From the NCBI GenBank assembly GCA_003165855.1, contig PMXH01000304.1, positions 1-23,122 on the forward strand: DNA of 23,122 nt. Reading direction: 5' to 3'. The notes below the pieces were generated by a model. It ran no database searches, was not told where the DNA came from, and saw only the letters and a list, made by a program, of their open reading frames with translations. Below are positions 1 to 8,952 of the stretch, in pieces. This DNA comes from Acidobacteriaceae bacterium. GTDB taxonomy: Bacteria; Acidobacteriota; Terriglobia; Terriglobales; Acidobacteriaceae. Each line of letters opens with the position of its first letter. Position 1 is the stretch's first letter. Made by a program: the position numbers and the translations under genes.

Positions 1-1080
1 GTCTGGACCATCGTGAATCGCAACGAATACGACGTTGCCGGCGAGCAATTCCTCGTGCCGTATCACGCGGGAATCCATTACTACGATCTGTGGCACGGCA
101 CGGAATTAAAGCCCGCGGTTCACGGCGCGGAAGCAACTCTCAGCTTCGAACTTGAGGGCCGAGGCTTCGGAGCGGTTGTGGCTACTGACGAAAGTCCAAC
201 CACGGGTCCGCTCCGTGATGTTCTTACGTTCATGTCTGAGCGCTCCAATCGTCCTTTGTCCAGCTATTCGCGCGAGTGGAAGGCCGCGCCGCAGACCATG
301 GTAGAGATTAAGCCGACCAAGTCCGCTGTGGCAGTCCCTGCCGGCATGGTCCGCATTCCCGAGGGAGATTATGACTTTCAAGTTCGCGGCATTGAAATCG
401 AGGGTGGTAACGATCCCGGCGTCGATGTGCAATATCCCTGGGAAGACGCTGCCCGCAGATTTCACAGCCATCGCATGCACATCCACAGTTTCTATATCGA
501 CCGAGCGCCCGTAACCAACGCCGATTTCAAGAAATTCCTAAGTGCGACTCAGTATCGCCCCAAGGACGACCACAATTTCCTGCGCGACTGGAAAGATGGA
601 AACTATCCCGAGGGCCGCGCGAACAAACCCGTAACCTGGGTGTCGATCGAGGATGCCCGGGCCTACGCCGCATGGGCCGGCAAGCGCCTTCCCCACGAAT
701 GGGAATGGCAGTTCAGTGCACAATCCTCTGATGGACGGCTGTATCCTTGGGGGAATGAGTGGAACCCGCATGCATTGCCAGCCGCCGATCGCGGCCACAC
801 GATGCGTCCGCCGGCCAACGTGGACGATTTCCCGAAGGGCGCAAGTCCTTTCGGCGTTCTCGATCTTGTCGGAAATGTCTCGCAATGGACGGACGAGTAT
901 TCCGACCCGCACACACGAGCGGCCATCATTCGCGGGGGCGCGGCCCATCAACCTCGCGGATCGATCTGGTATTTCCCGCAGACCTACCGGCTCGATGAGC
1001 ACCAGAAATATCTCCTGATGTCCCCGGGCCGCGACCGCGCGGGAACGATCGGTTTTCGTTGCGTGGTCGATGCAGGATAA
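1..1080 (+). CDS. Formylglycine-generating-enzyme (SUMF1-like) domain protein, 5'-truncated by window edge
   Basis: The reading frame is open from base 1 and continues through the GTG at 13, so the true start is probably upstream. The last ~250 residues carry the FGE-sulfatase/SUMF1 fold pattern: a MVRIPEG opening, FYIDRAPVTNADFKKFL, PVTWVSIEDARAYAAWAGKR, LPHEWEWQ, LYPWGNEW, GVLDLVGNVSQWT, a RGG, and a closing GFRC. The N-terminal ~110 residues (VNRNEYDVAGEQ, YYDLWHGTEL) look like the end of a separate carbohydrate-enzyme-type domain. The pair of active-site cysteines of true formylglycine-generating enzymes is not visible: between the RGG and GFRC there is no cysteine at all. Sulfatase activation is therefore doubtful, and a binding or EgtB-like role is possible. 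The gene ends 79 bp before the nucleoside-hydrolase-like gene on the same strand. Confidence 0.85.
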   Translation, partial: VWTIVNRNEYDVAGEQFLVPYHAGIHYYDLWHGTELKPAVHGAEATLSFELEGRGFGAVVATDESPTTGPLRDVLTFMSERSNRPLSSYSREWKAAPQTMVEIKPTKSAVAVPAGMVRIPEGDYDFQVRGIEIEGGNDPGVDVQYPWEDAARRFHSHRMHIHSFYIDRAPVTNADFKKFLSATQYRPKDDHNFLRDWKDGNYPEGRANKPVTWVSIEDARAYAAWAGKRLPHEWEWQFSAQSSDGRLYPWGNEWNPHALPAADRGHTMRPPANVDDFPKGASPFGVLDLVGNVSQWTDEYSDPHTRAAIIRGGAAHQPRGSIWYFPQTYRLDEHQKYLLMSPGRDRAGTIGFRCVVDAG

Positions 1081-1159
1081 TCTGGAAGTGCCGGATTCAG
1101 ACTGACTTCAGAAACGTCGTCCAACAGCTTTTATGAGTCACACCCAGGATTGCCAGCTC

Positions 1160-2242
1160 ATGACCAAACATAACACCCGCTTCGTCGCAATTTTATTCTT
1201 GCTGCTCGCGAGTTCATTTGCCTTGGCCCAACCCCGGCGCAAGGTCATCATCAACGAAGATTTCTCGGGGCCAGGTGGAAGCAATATGCAGACCCTGCTG
1301 GTGTTGGCCCAATCTCCGCAGGTGGAAGTGCTGGGAGCGACGGTGGTCAGCGGAGACCAATGGCGCGACGAAGAGGTGGCGCACGCGCTTCGCCTGCTGG
1401 AAATCATCGGCCGCACAGACATCCCAGTCGTGCCTGGCGCTGCGTTTCCGCTGGTGCGCCGCCGTGACGAGACACAACTATGGCAGGAGCGTTACGGAAA
1501 AGTTGCCTACGCGGGCGCGTGGGATGACCGCTGGTGGCACGAGCCCTTCGTTGTGCCGCCTCTGCCCGAGGGGCAGCCCACTACCAAGCCCAGCGACGAA
1601 GAAGCCGCTCACTTTCTCATCCGGATGGTACACAAGTACCCCCACGAAGTGACGATCTACGAGGGCGGGCCCATGACGAATCTGGCGCTGGCGATCTCAA
1701 TCGATCCGCAGTTTTCCGAATTGGCGCAGGAATTGGTCTTCATGGGCGGAAGCCTGAGTCCGCTGACGGACAGTCCCGAGTTCGCCAACAATCCCCGTCA
1801 CGAGTTCAATTTCTGGTTTGATCCGGAAGCAGCGCAGATTGTTTTGCGTGCACCTTGGAAGAAGATTGTCTGCACGCCGACGGATATTTCAATCAAGACT
1901 CACGTAACCCCTGCCATGATGAAACAAATCGAGGCGAGCGGCACCCCACTGGCCCACTATGTCGCGCGTTTTGCCATGTATGCTCCCGGTGCCGATATTA
2001 TGTGGGACGAGCTCGCAGCCGCCGCGTGGATTGACCCGACTCTGATTACCAAAAGTGAAATTCGCTACATGGAAGTAGACCTCGACCGTGGGGCGGGATA
2101 CGGGAACACGCTGACCTGGACTGAGAAGGACAAGCCAACGCTTAGCGCGCAACCGGTCGAAATTCAGGTGGATTTGGATCTGGAAAGGTTCTACCGAATG
2201 TTCGTAAGCTTGATGAGCGCGCCCACACCTGCTGCTCACTGA
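1160..2242 (+). CDS. Exported nucleoside hydrolase-like protein (paralogue 1)
   Basis: Inosine/uridine-preferring nucleoside hydrolase fold, normally cleaving ribonucleosides to base and ribose. I chose ATG 1160 because it begins a classical signal peptide (MTKHNTRFVAILFLLLASSFALAQ-like, cleavage near residue 24); an in-frame ATG at 1133 would add nine residues. Family hallmarks include YEGGPMTNLALAIS, FMGGS, RHEFNFWFDPEAAQIV (the conserved Glu and Asn that hold ribose) and WDELAAAAWIDP near the C terminus. The calcium-binding N-terminal DxDPGxDD motif is degenerate: residues 32-43 read NEDFSGPGGSNM, with the Asp pair lost, and the His before the C-terminal Asp is Trp. It is closely similar throughout to the product of 3822-4910. 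Activity on ordinary nucleosides is uncertain; it acts outside the cytoplasm. Confidence 0.85.
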   Translation: MTKHNTRFVAILFLLLASSFALAQPRRKVIINEDFSGPGGSNMQTLLVLAQSPQVEVLGATVVSGDQWRDEEVAHALRLLEIIGRTDIPVVPGAAFPLVRRRDETQLWQERYGKVAYAGAWDDRWWHEPFVVPPLPEGQPTTKPSDEEAAHFLIRMVHKYPHEVTIYEGGPMTNLALAISIDPQFSELAQELVFMGGSLSPLTDSPEFANNPRHEFNFWFDPEAAQIVLRAPWKKIVCTPTDISIKTHVTPAMMKQIEASGTPLAHYVARFAMYAPGADIMWDELAAAAWIDPTLITKSEIRYMEVDLDRGAGYGNTLTWTEKDKPTLSAQPVEIQVDLDLERFYRMFVSLMSAPTPAAH

Positions 2243-2256
2243 GCAATTCCAGCATT

Positions 2257-3672
2257 TTATTGCGGCTGCGACGCCGGCGTTTGGTCTCGCAATTGATATA
2301 CAAACTGCTGTAGCTCGTGCCGCTGGCGCTCAAGGTCTTCTTCTTTCTCCTTCGAAATCTGCTCATAGAGTTGCAGCTCTGCTTGCGCTTTCACAGTTTC
2401 TCCTGCCTGCCGGTAGGCCTGCGCCAGACGATAGTGCGCCTCCTCCAGCCGCGGAGTAGCCGCGATCGCTTGTTGATAAGCGGAAATTGCGTTGGAGAAA
2501 TCTTTTCGCTCCGAATAGAGAACACCAAGTTGCAAATAGCCGAGACCGAGCTTCGGGTCAAGCTGGACAGCCTTCTCCAGCAGAGACTTCACTTGCGCCA
2601 AATCTGCAACGTCCTCCGGAGACTTCCGCCGCTTCCAAAGACTGACCGCGTAATAATAACTTGCCAGGGCGTTCTCCGGTTGAAGCCTGGTAAACCGTCC
2701 CAGTCTTTCCACCACCGCTTCTGACGGAGTGGTCTCGACAGCTTGCATTTTTCCCATGAGAAGGTAGGGATCCGGATCATCGGGATTCAGATCCGACGCT
2801 TCGCACAGCCGCTGCACCGCCTGGTCGTAGGCACCAAGAGCATACCAAGCCGCCCCGAGGCCAGCCAGCATTCGAACGGAATGCGGAAACATTCGATTGC
2901 CCTTTGTGAAAACTTCGATGGCCGGCTCCGCCGCGCGATGCATCAGGAGTTCAACTCCCCAATCGAAGAGATTGGATTCGCTCGGGCTCAGTTCTGCCGC
3001 GCGCTGATACTCTCGTACAGATTCCAGCGGATTGCCCCGTCTCTCGTCAGCCTCTGCGAGCAAGTGGTGCCGTCCGGCCTCGTCGTCTGTCTTGTTCGGC
3101 GGTTCTTTTTTCAGCGAAGCCGTCGCCTGCGCCAGCGCTTCCCTGCTCCTAACTATCGTATCCGAGCCATGACCGCCCAGATTCGTGGTATCCGTGACAC
3201 CAGCCACGGTGAAGTGGGGCTCGTCGAAAAACTCAGGCCGTCCAGCCAATGGATTTTGCGGTTCGGATGCTTTTGCGGATTCAAGGGTGAGATCGATCGC
3301 TCTGGATTCCTTTTGGCTGAGAACAAAGGAATCGGAAGTTGCGTCGCTGTATCCAGCCATCTCCGCACGCAGGGTGTAAGCGCCCTGGCGAACCCTTGAA
3401 AAAAGATAGGCTCCCGCCGAATCGGTACGTACGGTGAGACTTTGCGCTTCCTTGGAGTGCAGGCGCACAATAGCGCCGGTAACCGGATGCTGGCGCGAGT
3501 CTCGCACAATTCCACGCAATGTCCCTTCCCCGGCAGGCGCGGATTTTTCCTCAACTTGTCCCTGAACCGCTTGCCCCTGAAACATGCACGAAGCAAACAG
3601 CAAGGTCACCGCCAGCACGAAGGTTGGAGTACGGTCGCCCAAAACGGCTTCGATCCTCAGGTTCGACGGCAT
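2257..3672 (-). CDS. Exported TPR protein with carboxypeptidase-regulatory-like domain
   Basis: A secreted or lipid-anchored scaffold protein of about 471 residues. The N terminus has a hydrophobic segment (TFVLAVTLLFASC) that could be a lipoprotein signal ending at Cys or an ordinary signal peptide. Residues ~45-130 form a Cna-B/carboxypeptidase-regulatory-like beta sandwich (GTLRGIVRDS, VTGAIVRL, TDSAGAYLFSRV, GAYTLRAEMAGY). Residues ~190-455 are tetratricopeptide repeats (for example YYYAVSLWKRRK, GYLQLGVLYSERKDFSNAIS, EAHYRLAQAYRQAGE), ending in a charged coiled-coil-like tail. I take ATG 3672 as the start; an upstream in-frame TTG at 3687 has no better ribosome site. It converges on the first nucleoside-hydrolase gene with 14 bp between stops and diverges from the second. 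The function is protein-protein interaction in the envelope; the partner is unknown. Confidence 0.85.
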   Translation of the reverse strand: MPSNLRIEAVLGDRTPTFVLAVTLLFASCMFQGQAVQGQVEEKSAPAGEGTLRGIVRDSRQHPVTGAIVRLHSKEAQSLTVRTDSAGAYLFSRVRQGAYTLRAEMAGYSDATSDSFVLSQKESRAIDLTLESAKASEPQNPLAGRPEFFDEPHFTVAGVTDTTNLGGHGSDTIVRSREALAQATASLKKEPPNKTDDEAGRHHLLAEADERRGNPLESVREYQRAAELSPSESNLFDWGVELLMHRAAEPAIEVFTKGNRMFPHSVRMLAGLGAAWYALGAYDQAVQRLCEASDLNPDDPDPYLLMGKMQAVETTPSEAVVERLGRFTRLQPENALASYYYAVSLWKRRKSPEDVADLAQVKSLLEKAVQLDPKLGLGYLQLGVLYSERKDFSNAISAYQQAIAATPRLEEAHYRLAQAYRQAGETVKAQAELQLYEQISKEKEEDLERQRHELQQFVYQLRDQTPASQPQ

Positions 3673-3681
3673 GGTCTGCAC

Positions 3682-3715
3682 TGACAAGATAGCGTATACG
3701 CCAACTCACTTGTCA
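3682..3715. promoter_or_regulatory. Nested palindrome in a divergent promoter region
   Basis: TGACAAG at 3682-3688 is mirrored by CTTGTCA at 3709-3715, and between them lies the perfect 10-bp palindrome GCGTATACGC (3692-3701). The structure sits in the gap between the TPR gene (minus) and the second nucleoside-hydrolase gene (plus). On the minus strand a TTGACA (from 3716 leftward) could be a -35 box. This is operator-like geometry; the regulator is not known. Confidence 0.4.
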
Positions 3716-3821
3716 ATGGACTTGAATGCTTCGCGATTTCTACGTTAAGGTCATGACGCAGCTGCCGGTTGCTTCAGGGCGAGTGCAAATGAATTCTTAA
3801 TTTCGACTTCAGAGGCTATCG

Positions 3822-4910
3822 ATGAAACCATTCCGGATGCGGTACATAACAGCCGCTCTTTTGCTGATTACATGCCTGACGAGCGGGGCACAAGAAAAAG
3901 AAAAGCGCAAGATCATCATCGATCAAGACGCAGCTGGGCCCGCCGGAACGGACCAGCAGTCGATGCTCCTTCTGATTCAGTCGCCGCGAACACAAGTTCT
4001 CGGGATCACTGTCGTGACGGGCGATCAGTGGCTTCATGAAGAAGTGGCGCACACTTTGCGCATGCTTGAACTCATTGGACGAACGGATATTCCAGTCGTG
4101 CCGGGAGCGGAGTATCCGCTGGTACGGCGAAAACAGGATACGGAGCAATGGGAGCAACAATATGGTTCCGTGCTCTGGCTCGGCGCATGGACGCCCAGGT
4201 TCTATCATCCCCCAGACCAATTGGGAGAAATGCCGGAGGGCAAGCCCATCACCAAGCCTGCTGATGAAGACGCCGCTCACTTTCTAGTGCGCACGGTTCA
4301 TGAGTTTCCTAACCAGGTGACCGTCTATGAAGGCGGCCCGATGACAAACTTGGCCCTCGCCATTTCCATCGATCCCGAATTCGCGGGACTCGCTAAAGAA
4401 CTGGTGTTCATGGGCGCCAGCCTCAATCCGCGAACTGACGATCCCGAATTCGTTAACGCTCCGACCCACGAATTCAACCTCTGGCTTGACCCCGAAGCAG
4501 CTCACATTGTGCTCAGCGCACCGTGGAAGAAAATCGTTTGCACGCCGGTGGATATTTCAGTGAAGACCCGGTTAACTTCCAACCTGATCGACCGCATCAA
4601 GGCGAGCGACTCGCCGGCGGCGCGCTACATCGGCAAATATGCGCGCCTGCGTGGCAACTACAATTACCTTTGGGATGAACTGGCCGCGGCAGCATGGCTT
4701 GATCCGAGCCTGATCACGAAGAAAGAAACGCTATTTATGGACGTGGACCTGGATCGCGGTGCCGGCTACGGCAACACCCTGAGTTGGACCGAGAGAGACA
4801 AGCCCAAAATCGAAGTCCAGCCGGTCGAGGTGCAGGACGATCTGGACCTTGAGAAGTTCTACAAGATGTTTGTGGATCTGCTAACCGCCCAAACGCCACA
4901 CAATAATTAA
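3822..4910 (+). CDS. Exported nucleoside hydrolase-like protein (paralogue 2)
   Basis: A 362-residue paralogue of the protein at 1160-2242 with the same layout. A signal peptide (RYITAALLLITCLTSGAQ) is followed by the hydrolase domain. Seen in the sequence: IIIDQDAAGPAGTDQQSML (residues 31-49), where the first DxD is intact but the second aspartate pair is Asp-Gln and is pushed about four residues away; RTDIPVVPGAEYPLVRR; YEGGPMTNLALAIS; FMGASL; THEFNLWLDPEAAHIVL; and LWDELAAAAWLDP with Trp in place of the usual His. The family needs these acidic residues for calcium and ribose, so the metal site is altered but less eroded than in paralogue 1. The gene converges with the large FG-GAP gene, 10 bp between stops. 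An ancestral duplication around the TPR gene is likely. Confidence 0.87.
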   Translation: MKPFRMRYITAALLLITCLTSGAQEKEKRKIIIDQDAAGPAGTDQQSMLLLIQSPRTQVLGITVVTGDQWLHEEVAHTLRMLELIGRTDIPVVPGAEYPLVRRKQDTEQWEQQYGSVLWLGAWTPRFYHPPDQLGEMPEGKPITKPADEDAAHFLVRTVHEFPNQVTVYEGGPMTNLALAISIDPEFAGLAKELVFMGASLNPRTDDPEFVNAPTHEFNLWLDPEAAHIVLSAPWKKIVCTPVDISVKTRLTSNLIDRIKASDSPAARYIGKYARLRGNYNYLWDELAAAAWLDPSLITKKETLFMDVDLDRGAGYGNTLSWTERDKPKIEVQPVEVQDDLDLEKFYKMFVDLLTAQTPHNN

Positions 4911-4920
4911 CCCCGACTTT

Positions 4921-7900
4921 CTATCGCGGAAGTTGCGTCAGCATGCTCTGCGCCAGCGCGTGATCTGGATGCTGTTTGAGGAGTTCGAGCAGGACGCTGC
5001 GAGCCTTGTCCGGCGCGCCCTCCACGCTGTAGACCCTGGCCAGGTTCAAATAAGACTGATCGAAGGCGGGAGCAATCCGAATGCACTCTTCGAAACTGGC
5101 GACCGCTTCATCTCGTCTCTGCGTGCGCAAATAGAGTATTCCAAGGTTGTTCAGGGCTTCCGGGTAAGCTGGGCGAGACTTCAGAGCTCTCTGCAGAAAT
5201 TCGTAAGCACCCTCGGTTTTATTCACTTGCGCAAAGACCATCCCCAAGCCGTAGTTCGCCTCGGGATCAGTGGGGTTGATTTCAAGAGCGCGCTCAAACG
5301 TTTTGCGCGCCGCATCCCAGTTCTTGAGCAGACGATACGCGTTGCCCAAATTGTTGAGTGCGATCAGATGATCGGGGCTCAGCCGCACGGCCTCCTCGAA
5401 GCACCTTACGGCTTGATCGGTGCGATTTTCCCGCGTGGCAAGAAGGCCGAGATTGTTCCATGCGTTCGCTAGAGTATCGGGATAGCTCGCGGGAAGCTTC
5501 ACAGCGCGTTCAAAGCTCTTCCGCGCCTCCGCCGTCTTTTGCAAATTCAGGTAGGCGCTTCCCAGGCCGTAAAACGCTTCAGCGCTCGATGGATCGTCGC
5601 GAAGGGCAAGTTGGAACGACGCCGCAGCCTGATCGTAGTAGCCTCGCTGAAAAAACACCGAGCCCGAGGAAAGATAGTTGCGTCCGAACTCGAACGTATC
5701 GGTCATACCAGGAAACGGCAGCGCTCGCGCCAATCGCTCAGCGTCGCTTTGAGGAATATGCCGATAGTCGTGTTCTACATGCTCCGAGTTCACCGGCCCC
5801 TGATAGATCTTGACGACGTCGCCTCGACTGTCGATCAAGAAGGACGTTGGCAGTCCAAGGTCACGATGCCTGTCAAACAGATAGCGGTAGAGAATGTTGT
5901 AAATGCCCGCCACGTCATCCGATCCGCGAAGTATGGAAAACGACAAGCGCCGCTCGCGCGCCAGCGCCGCGAAGCTTTCGCCGTCGGCAGGATCGTCCAT
6001 GTTCACGGTCAGCAAACCAAGACCCTGAGCCGCCCACCGCGCATGAACCCGGCTGAAAACCTTCAGGTCCTCCTGGCACCTCGCTGATTTTGTGAGCCAG
6101 AAGTTGAGCAGCACCGGCCTTCCGCGAAGCGCGGCGAGCGTGTGAACCTGTCCCGCGGAGTCGTGTAACGAAAAATCCGGGGCGGCCACAGGCGCCAGCA
6201 GCCAGGTTTCAATTGTCGAGGGAAATGGTTCGGTTGCTTGCGGCGAAGCGGCGGCTAACTGGGTGCGCGATGACGTTTGCGATCTGAACGGCTCGATCCG
6301 AAATGGTTCGGCACCTTCCTCCACCCAGACTCTGTGATTGGGCGGAAGGTCGTGAAGATCTTGCACCTGCCCATTCGGCCAACGGATCGAAACCCGCACC
6401 ACGCCTTTGGACTTTCCCAGTCCGAAAAATACTTCTTTGCTGTGCTGCGAAAGAAATCCCGATCCGGCCTGAAGCATGCGAGTCTGGCGCCCAGATTCGG
6501 TTTCCACCGTAACCGCCGCGCCGATGGCGTCACGATTACTTTTCGTGCCGCGAAGGCGGAAGGCAATCGAGGGCGGCAGATTCTCGATTACGTTCTTTAA
6601 CAGGCGCAACTGAGGACCGTTGCGGTTCTTCAGGAATATTTCCTGCCGTCCATCTTGATCGAAATCGGCCAGGGCAAAAGCTCTGCCGTCCTCAAGAAAG
6701 TCCAGTCCTACTGCGCCAGAAACGTCGGAAAACGTACCATCCCCGTTGTTCGCGTAGAAAACATTCCGCTCGAAACCGCTCCAGGTGCCGTCCGCGCGAA
6801 TGAGTTCGTTGATGGCGCTCCATCCCTGCTCGTAATCATGAGAAGGCTTTGCTTGATCAGGTGAACTGGCAACCACTTGCCGCCAAAAGAAGCTATTCAG
6901 ATCCTGGCGAGAAGTACCGGAGACCATGCCATTCGCAATGTAGAGATCCGGAAAGCCGTCGTGGTCGAAGTCAAATGCGTCGCTCGACCACGACCAGCGG
7001 CCCATTCCAACTCCGGCGAAGACCGTTCGATCCTGGAAGGTTCCTCTGTCGCGAAACCCGTCGTTTCGAAACAATGAATTGCCCATGGCGTGTTTCCGGT
7101 AGAGATCTCGCACTTCGTTCGGCGCATCTTTCTTGAAAATGCCTTGCGCAGAAATTCGCTCGCCGGCGGCGGTCCACATATCGGCAACATAAATATCTTC
7201 GGCGCCGTCATTGTCGAAATCGACCCAGCAAACGCTCATGCCCGCGCCAATGTCCTCAACTCCTGCCTGCGGAGCAACATCCGTAAAGGTGCCATCGCCG
7301 TTGTTGCGGTAGAGATTCTTCCGGCCGAAATCGTTTACCACATACAGATCGGGCCAGCCATCGCAGTTGTAATCGCTCCATCCGCAGCAAAAACTGTAGC
7401 GCGTGTTGTTTCGGTTGAGGCCCGATTCCGCGGTAACGTCGTGGAACGTTCCGTCGCGATTGTTCCGCATCATGAAGTTGGGAGGACCATTCTCTGCGTC
7501 GTGGTAAGGAACGGGATATTTGTATTGGTCGGTTCCCTGGTAATACACGTAGAGACAAAAATAGATATCCAGCCACCCATCGCGGTCGTAATCGGCCACG
7601 GCCGCGCCGGTAAAGGTTCCCTGTGGCGGATTCGCGAACTGAAATGCCTCGGGCTTTCGGCGAAACTTACCCCCGCCTTCGTTCAGGAACAAAAGCGGCC
7701 CGTTCGCGCGCACGACGACTACATCCTGGCGTCCATCGTTGTCGAAGTCCGCAAACAGCGCGCAGGCCGTGTTTTCAAGTATCCCCAAGCCAGACGATTC
7801 CGTTATGTCTTCGAATGTTCCATCGCCCCGGTTTCGATAAAGCCGGTTAGGGAGACCTGCGGGCTGGCAAACATAGAGATCATCGAAGCCGTCGTTGTGG

Positions 7901-8808
7901 ATGTCAGCGACCGATACTCCATTGTGTCCGTAGATATCGATGCCGCACGCGCCATCGAGAACCGTCCGCCAGTAATCCGTTCCTCGAAGCATCTGAGCAG
8001 GGTAAGAAGCGTTGCTGCCCAGAGCCTGTGTGGCAATGTCGACGAAAACGGGAGAGGGCGAACGGCTTTGCGTCTCATCGAGTGCTTGCCATCCTCGCAG
8101 CCGAAATTCACCAGGCGCGGAAGAAGACGAAATCCATTCGAGGTCCCAGGAACCCACGCGCTGTTCACGGTAGAAACCACTGCCGGAGCCCACTAACTCA
8201 TAACGCACGCGAGTCCGCAGCCGCTCAGGAAGTTGAGGAGGAGCCACTACACTCGCGGAAATGCTCGTCACCTGCAATTCCGCAGTTGTGATATTGGAAA
8301 AAACACTCATCGCCGTTCGCAATTCCTGAACGAAGGCATCCTGCCCGAGATTCGCCTGGGAGGTGAAACTATTCCGGCGGACTTCAACCGGCGGGTCCGC
8401 ACGCACGAGTCGCGACTGAACCGGTCGCAGCGATGCGCCTGAAAAGTCCGGCGTCAGAATCCTCTTAATCGCCTCCACTTCCTGCGGAGATCGAAGCAAG
8501 CTCGAACTCCACTCCGCAAGAATCGCCGCGATTTGGTCGTGGTATTTTTCAGTGACGAACTCGTCCAGGCCCGCTTGCGTCTTGAGTAGCAGAGCATCGA
8601 GCGGCCGCTGAGCTCTATAGTGAGGACGCAGATGAAACTCGCTTTCGGATGAAAGCGCCGCAGCAGAATCAACCGGGAAAGTGGAAGCTAAACCGAATCC
8701 ACGCAACCCTGCTGGAACCAGCAGCGCAGAAGTTCCCTGGCAGCAGCGTACGAGAAACTTGCGGCGGCTGGGATCAACTAGATTCGGGTCAACTCGTTGA
8801 AGATCCAC
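4921..8808 (-). CDS. Tat-exported FG-GAP/UnbV (CRTAC1-like) - redoxin - TPR fusion protein
   Basis: A 1295-residue multidomain protein. The N terminus carries a twin-arginine signal (DPSRRKFLVRCC, residues ~12-23), so it should be exported folded. Residues ~285-740 hold FG-GAP/VCBS beta-propeller repeats with calcium-type DxDxDG loops (ADFDNDGRQDVVVV, ADYDRDGWLDIYF, VDFDNDGAEDIYVADMW, FDFDHDGFPDLYIANG). Residues ~745-830 are an ASPIC/UnbV domain (RDAIGAAVTVET, SGFLSQHSKEVFFGLG, VSIRWPNGQVQ). Residues ~875-1010 are thioredoxin/AhpC-like (APDFSLHDSAG, VLLNFWL, TSFLIDSRGDVV). The last ~250 residues are TPRs (LGNAYRLLKNWDAARKTFERALEINP). In the redoxin part, the usual CxxC after FW is SARC, so only one cysteine remains. 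It is convergent with the nucleoside-hydrolase gene and downstream of the epimerase on the same strand, 144 bp away. Confidence 0.9.
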   Translation of the reverse strand: MDLQRVDPNLVDPSRRKFLVRCCQGTSALLVPAGLRGFGLASTFPVDSAAALSSESEFHLRPHYRAQRPLDALLLKTQAGLDEFVTEKYHDQIAAILAEWSSSLLRSPQEVEAIKRILTPDFSGASLRPVQSRLVRADPPVEVRRNSFTSQANLGQDAFVQELRTAMSVFSNITTAELQVTSISASVVAPPQLPERLRTRVRYELVGSGSGFYREQRVGSWDLEWISSSSAPGEFRLRGWQALDETQSRSPSPVFVDIATQALGSNASYPAQMLRGTDYWRTVLDGACGIDIYGHNGVSVADIHNDGFDDLYVCQPAGLPNRLYRNRGDGTFEDITESSGLGILENTACALFADFDNDGRQDVVVVRANGPLLFLNEGGGKFRRKPEAFQFANPPQGTFTGAAVADYDRDGWLDIYFCLYVYYQGTDQYKYPVPYHDAENGPPNFMMRNNRDGTFHDVTAESGLNRNNTRYSFCCGWSDYNCDGWPDLYVVNDFGRKNLYRNNGDGTFTDVAPQAGVEDIGAGMSVCWVDFDNDGAEDIYVADMWTAAGERISAQGIFKKDAPNEVRDLYRKHAMGNSLFRNDGFRDRGTFQDRTVFAGVGMGRWSWSSDAFDFDHDGFPDLYIANGMVSGTSRQDLNSFFWRQVVASSPDQAKPSHDYEQGWSAINELIRADGTWSGFERNVFYANNGDGTFSDVSGAVGLDFLEDGRAFALADFDQDGRQEIFLKNRNGPQLRLLKNVIENLPPSIAFRLRGTKSNRDAIGAAVTVETESGRQTRMLQAGSGFLSQHSKEVFFGLGKSKGVVRVSIRWPNGQVQDLHDLPPNHRVWVEEGAEPFRIEPFRSQTSSRTQLAAASPQATEPFPSTIETWLLAPVAAPDFSLHDSAGQVHTLAALRGRPVLLNFWLTKSARCQEDLKVFSRVHARWAAQGLGLLTVNMDDPADGESFAALARERRLSFSILRGSDDVAGIYNILYRYLFDRHRDLGLPTSFLIDSRGDVVKIYQGPVNSEHVEHDYRHIPQSDAERLARALPFPGMTDTFEFGRNYLSSGSVFFQRGYYDQAAASFQLALRDDPSSAEAFYGLGSAYLNLQKTAEARKSFERAVKLPASYPDTLANAWNNLGLLATRENRTDQAVRCFEEAVRLSPDHLIALNNLGNAYRLLKNWDAARKTFERALEINPTDPEANYGLGMVFAQVNKTEGAYEFLQRALKSRPAYPEALNNLGILYLRTQRRDEAVASFEECIRIAPAFDQSYLNLARVYSVEGAPDKARSVLLELLKQHPDHALAQSMLTQLPR

Positions 8809-8893
8809 CGGATGTCGCGTCTTCCCTGCCCAACTCAGAGCGATGCCCTCCGGATATTCACGTGCAAGACCGAAATCTAACAGCCACGCCTGA

Positions 8894-8910
8894 GCCCGTC
8901 AAGGTCGGGC
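8894..8910 (-). terminator. Weak hairpin after the epimerase gene
   Basis: GCCCG at 8894-8898 is mirrored by CGGGC at 8906-8910 with a 7-nt loop, about 43 bp past the epimerase stop on the minus strand. No T-run follows, so it is a poor intrinsic terminator; it may only be an mRNA end structure in the 144-bp gap before the FG-GAP gene. Confidence 0.2.
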
Positions 8911-8952
8911 ACGGCGGCGACAGGAATCTCGCCGGCAGATAAACGCCCACCA

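Noticed and set aside
7090..8196. Long forward frame (368 codons) opposite the FG-GAP gene
   Set aside because: It lies wholly antisense to repeat-rich coding sequence with clear FG-GAP motifs; its translation has no recognisable domain.
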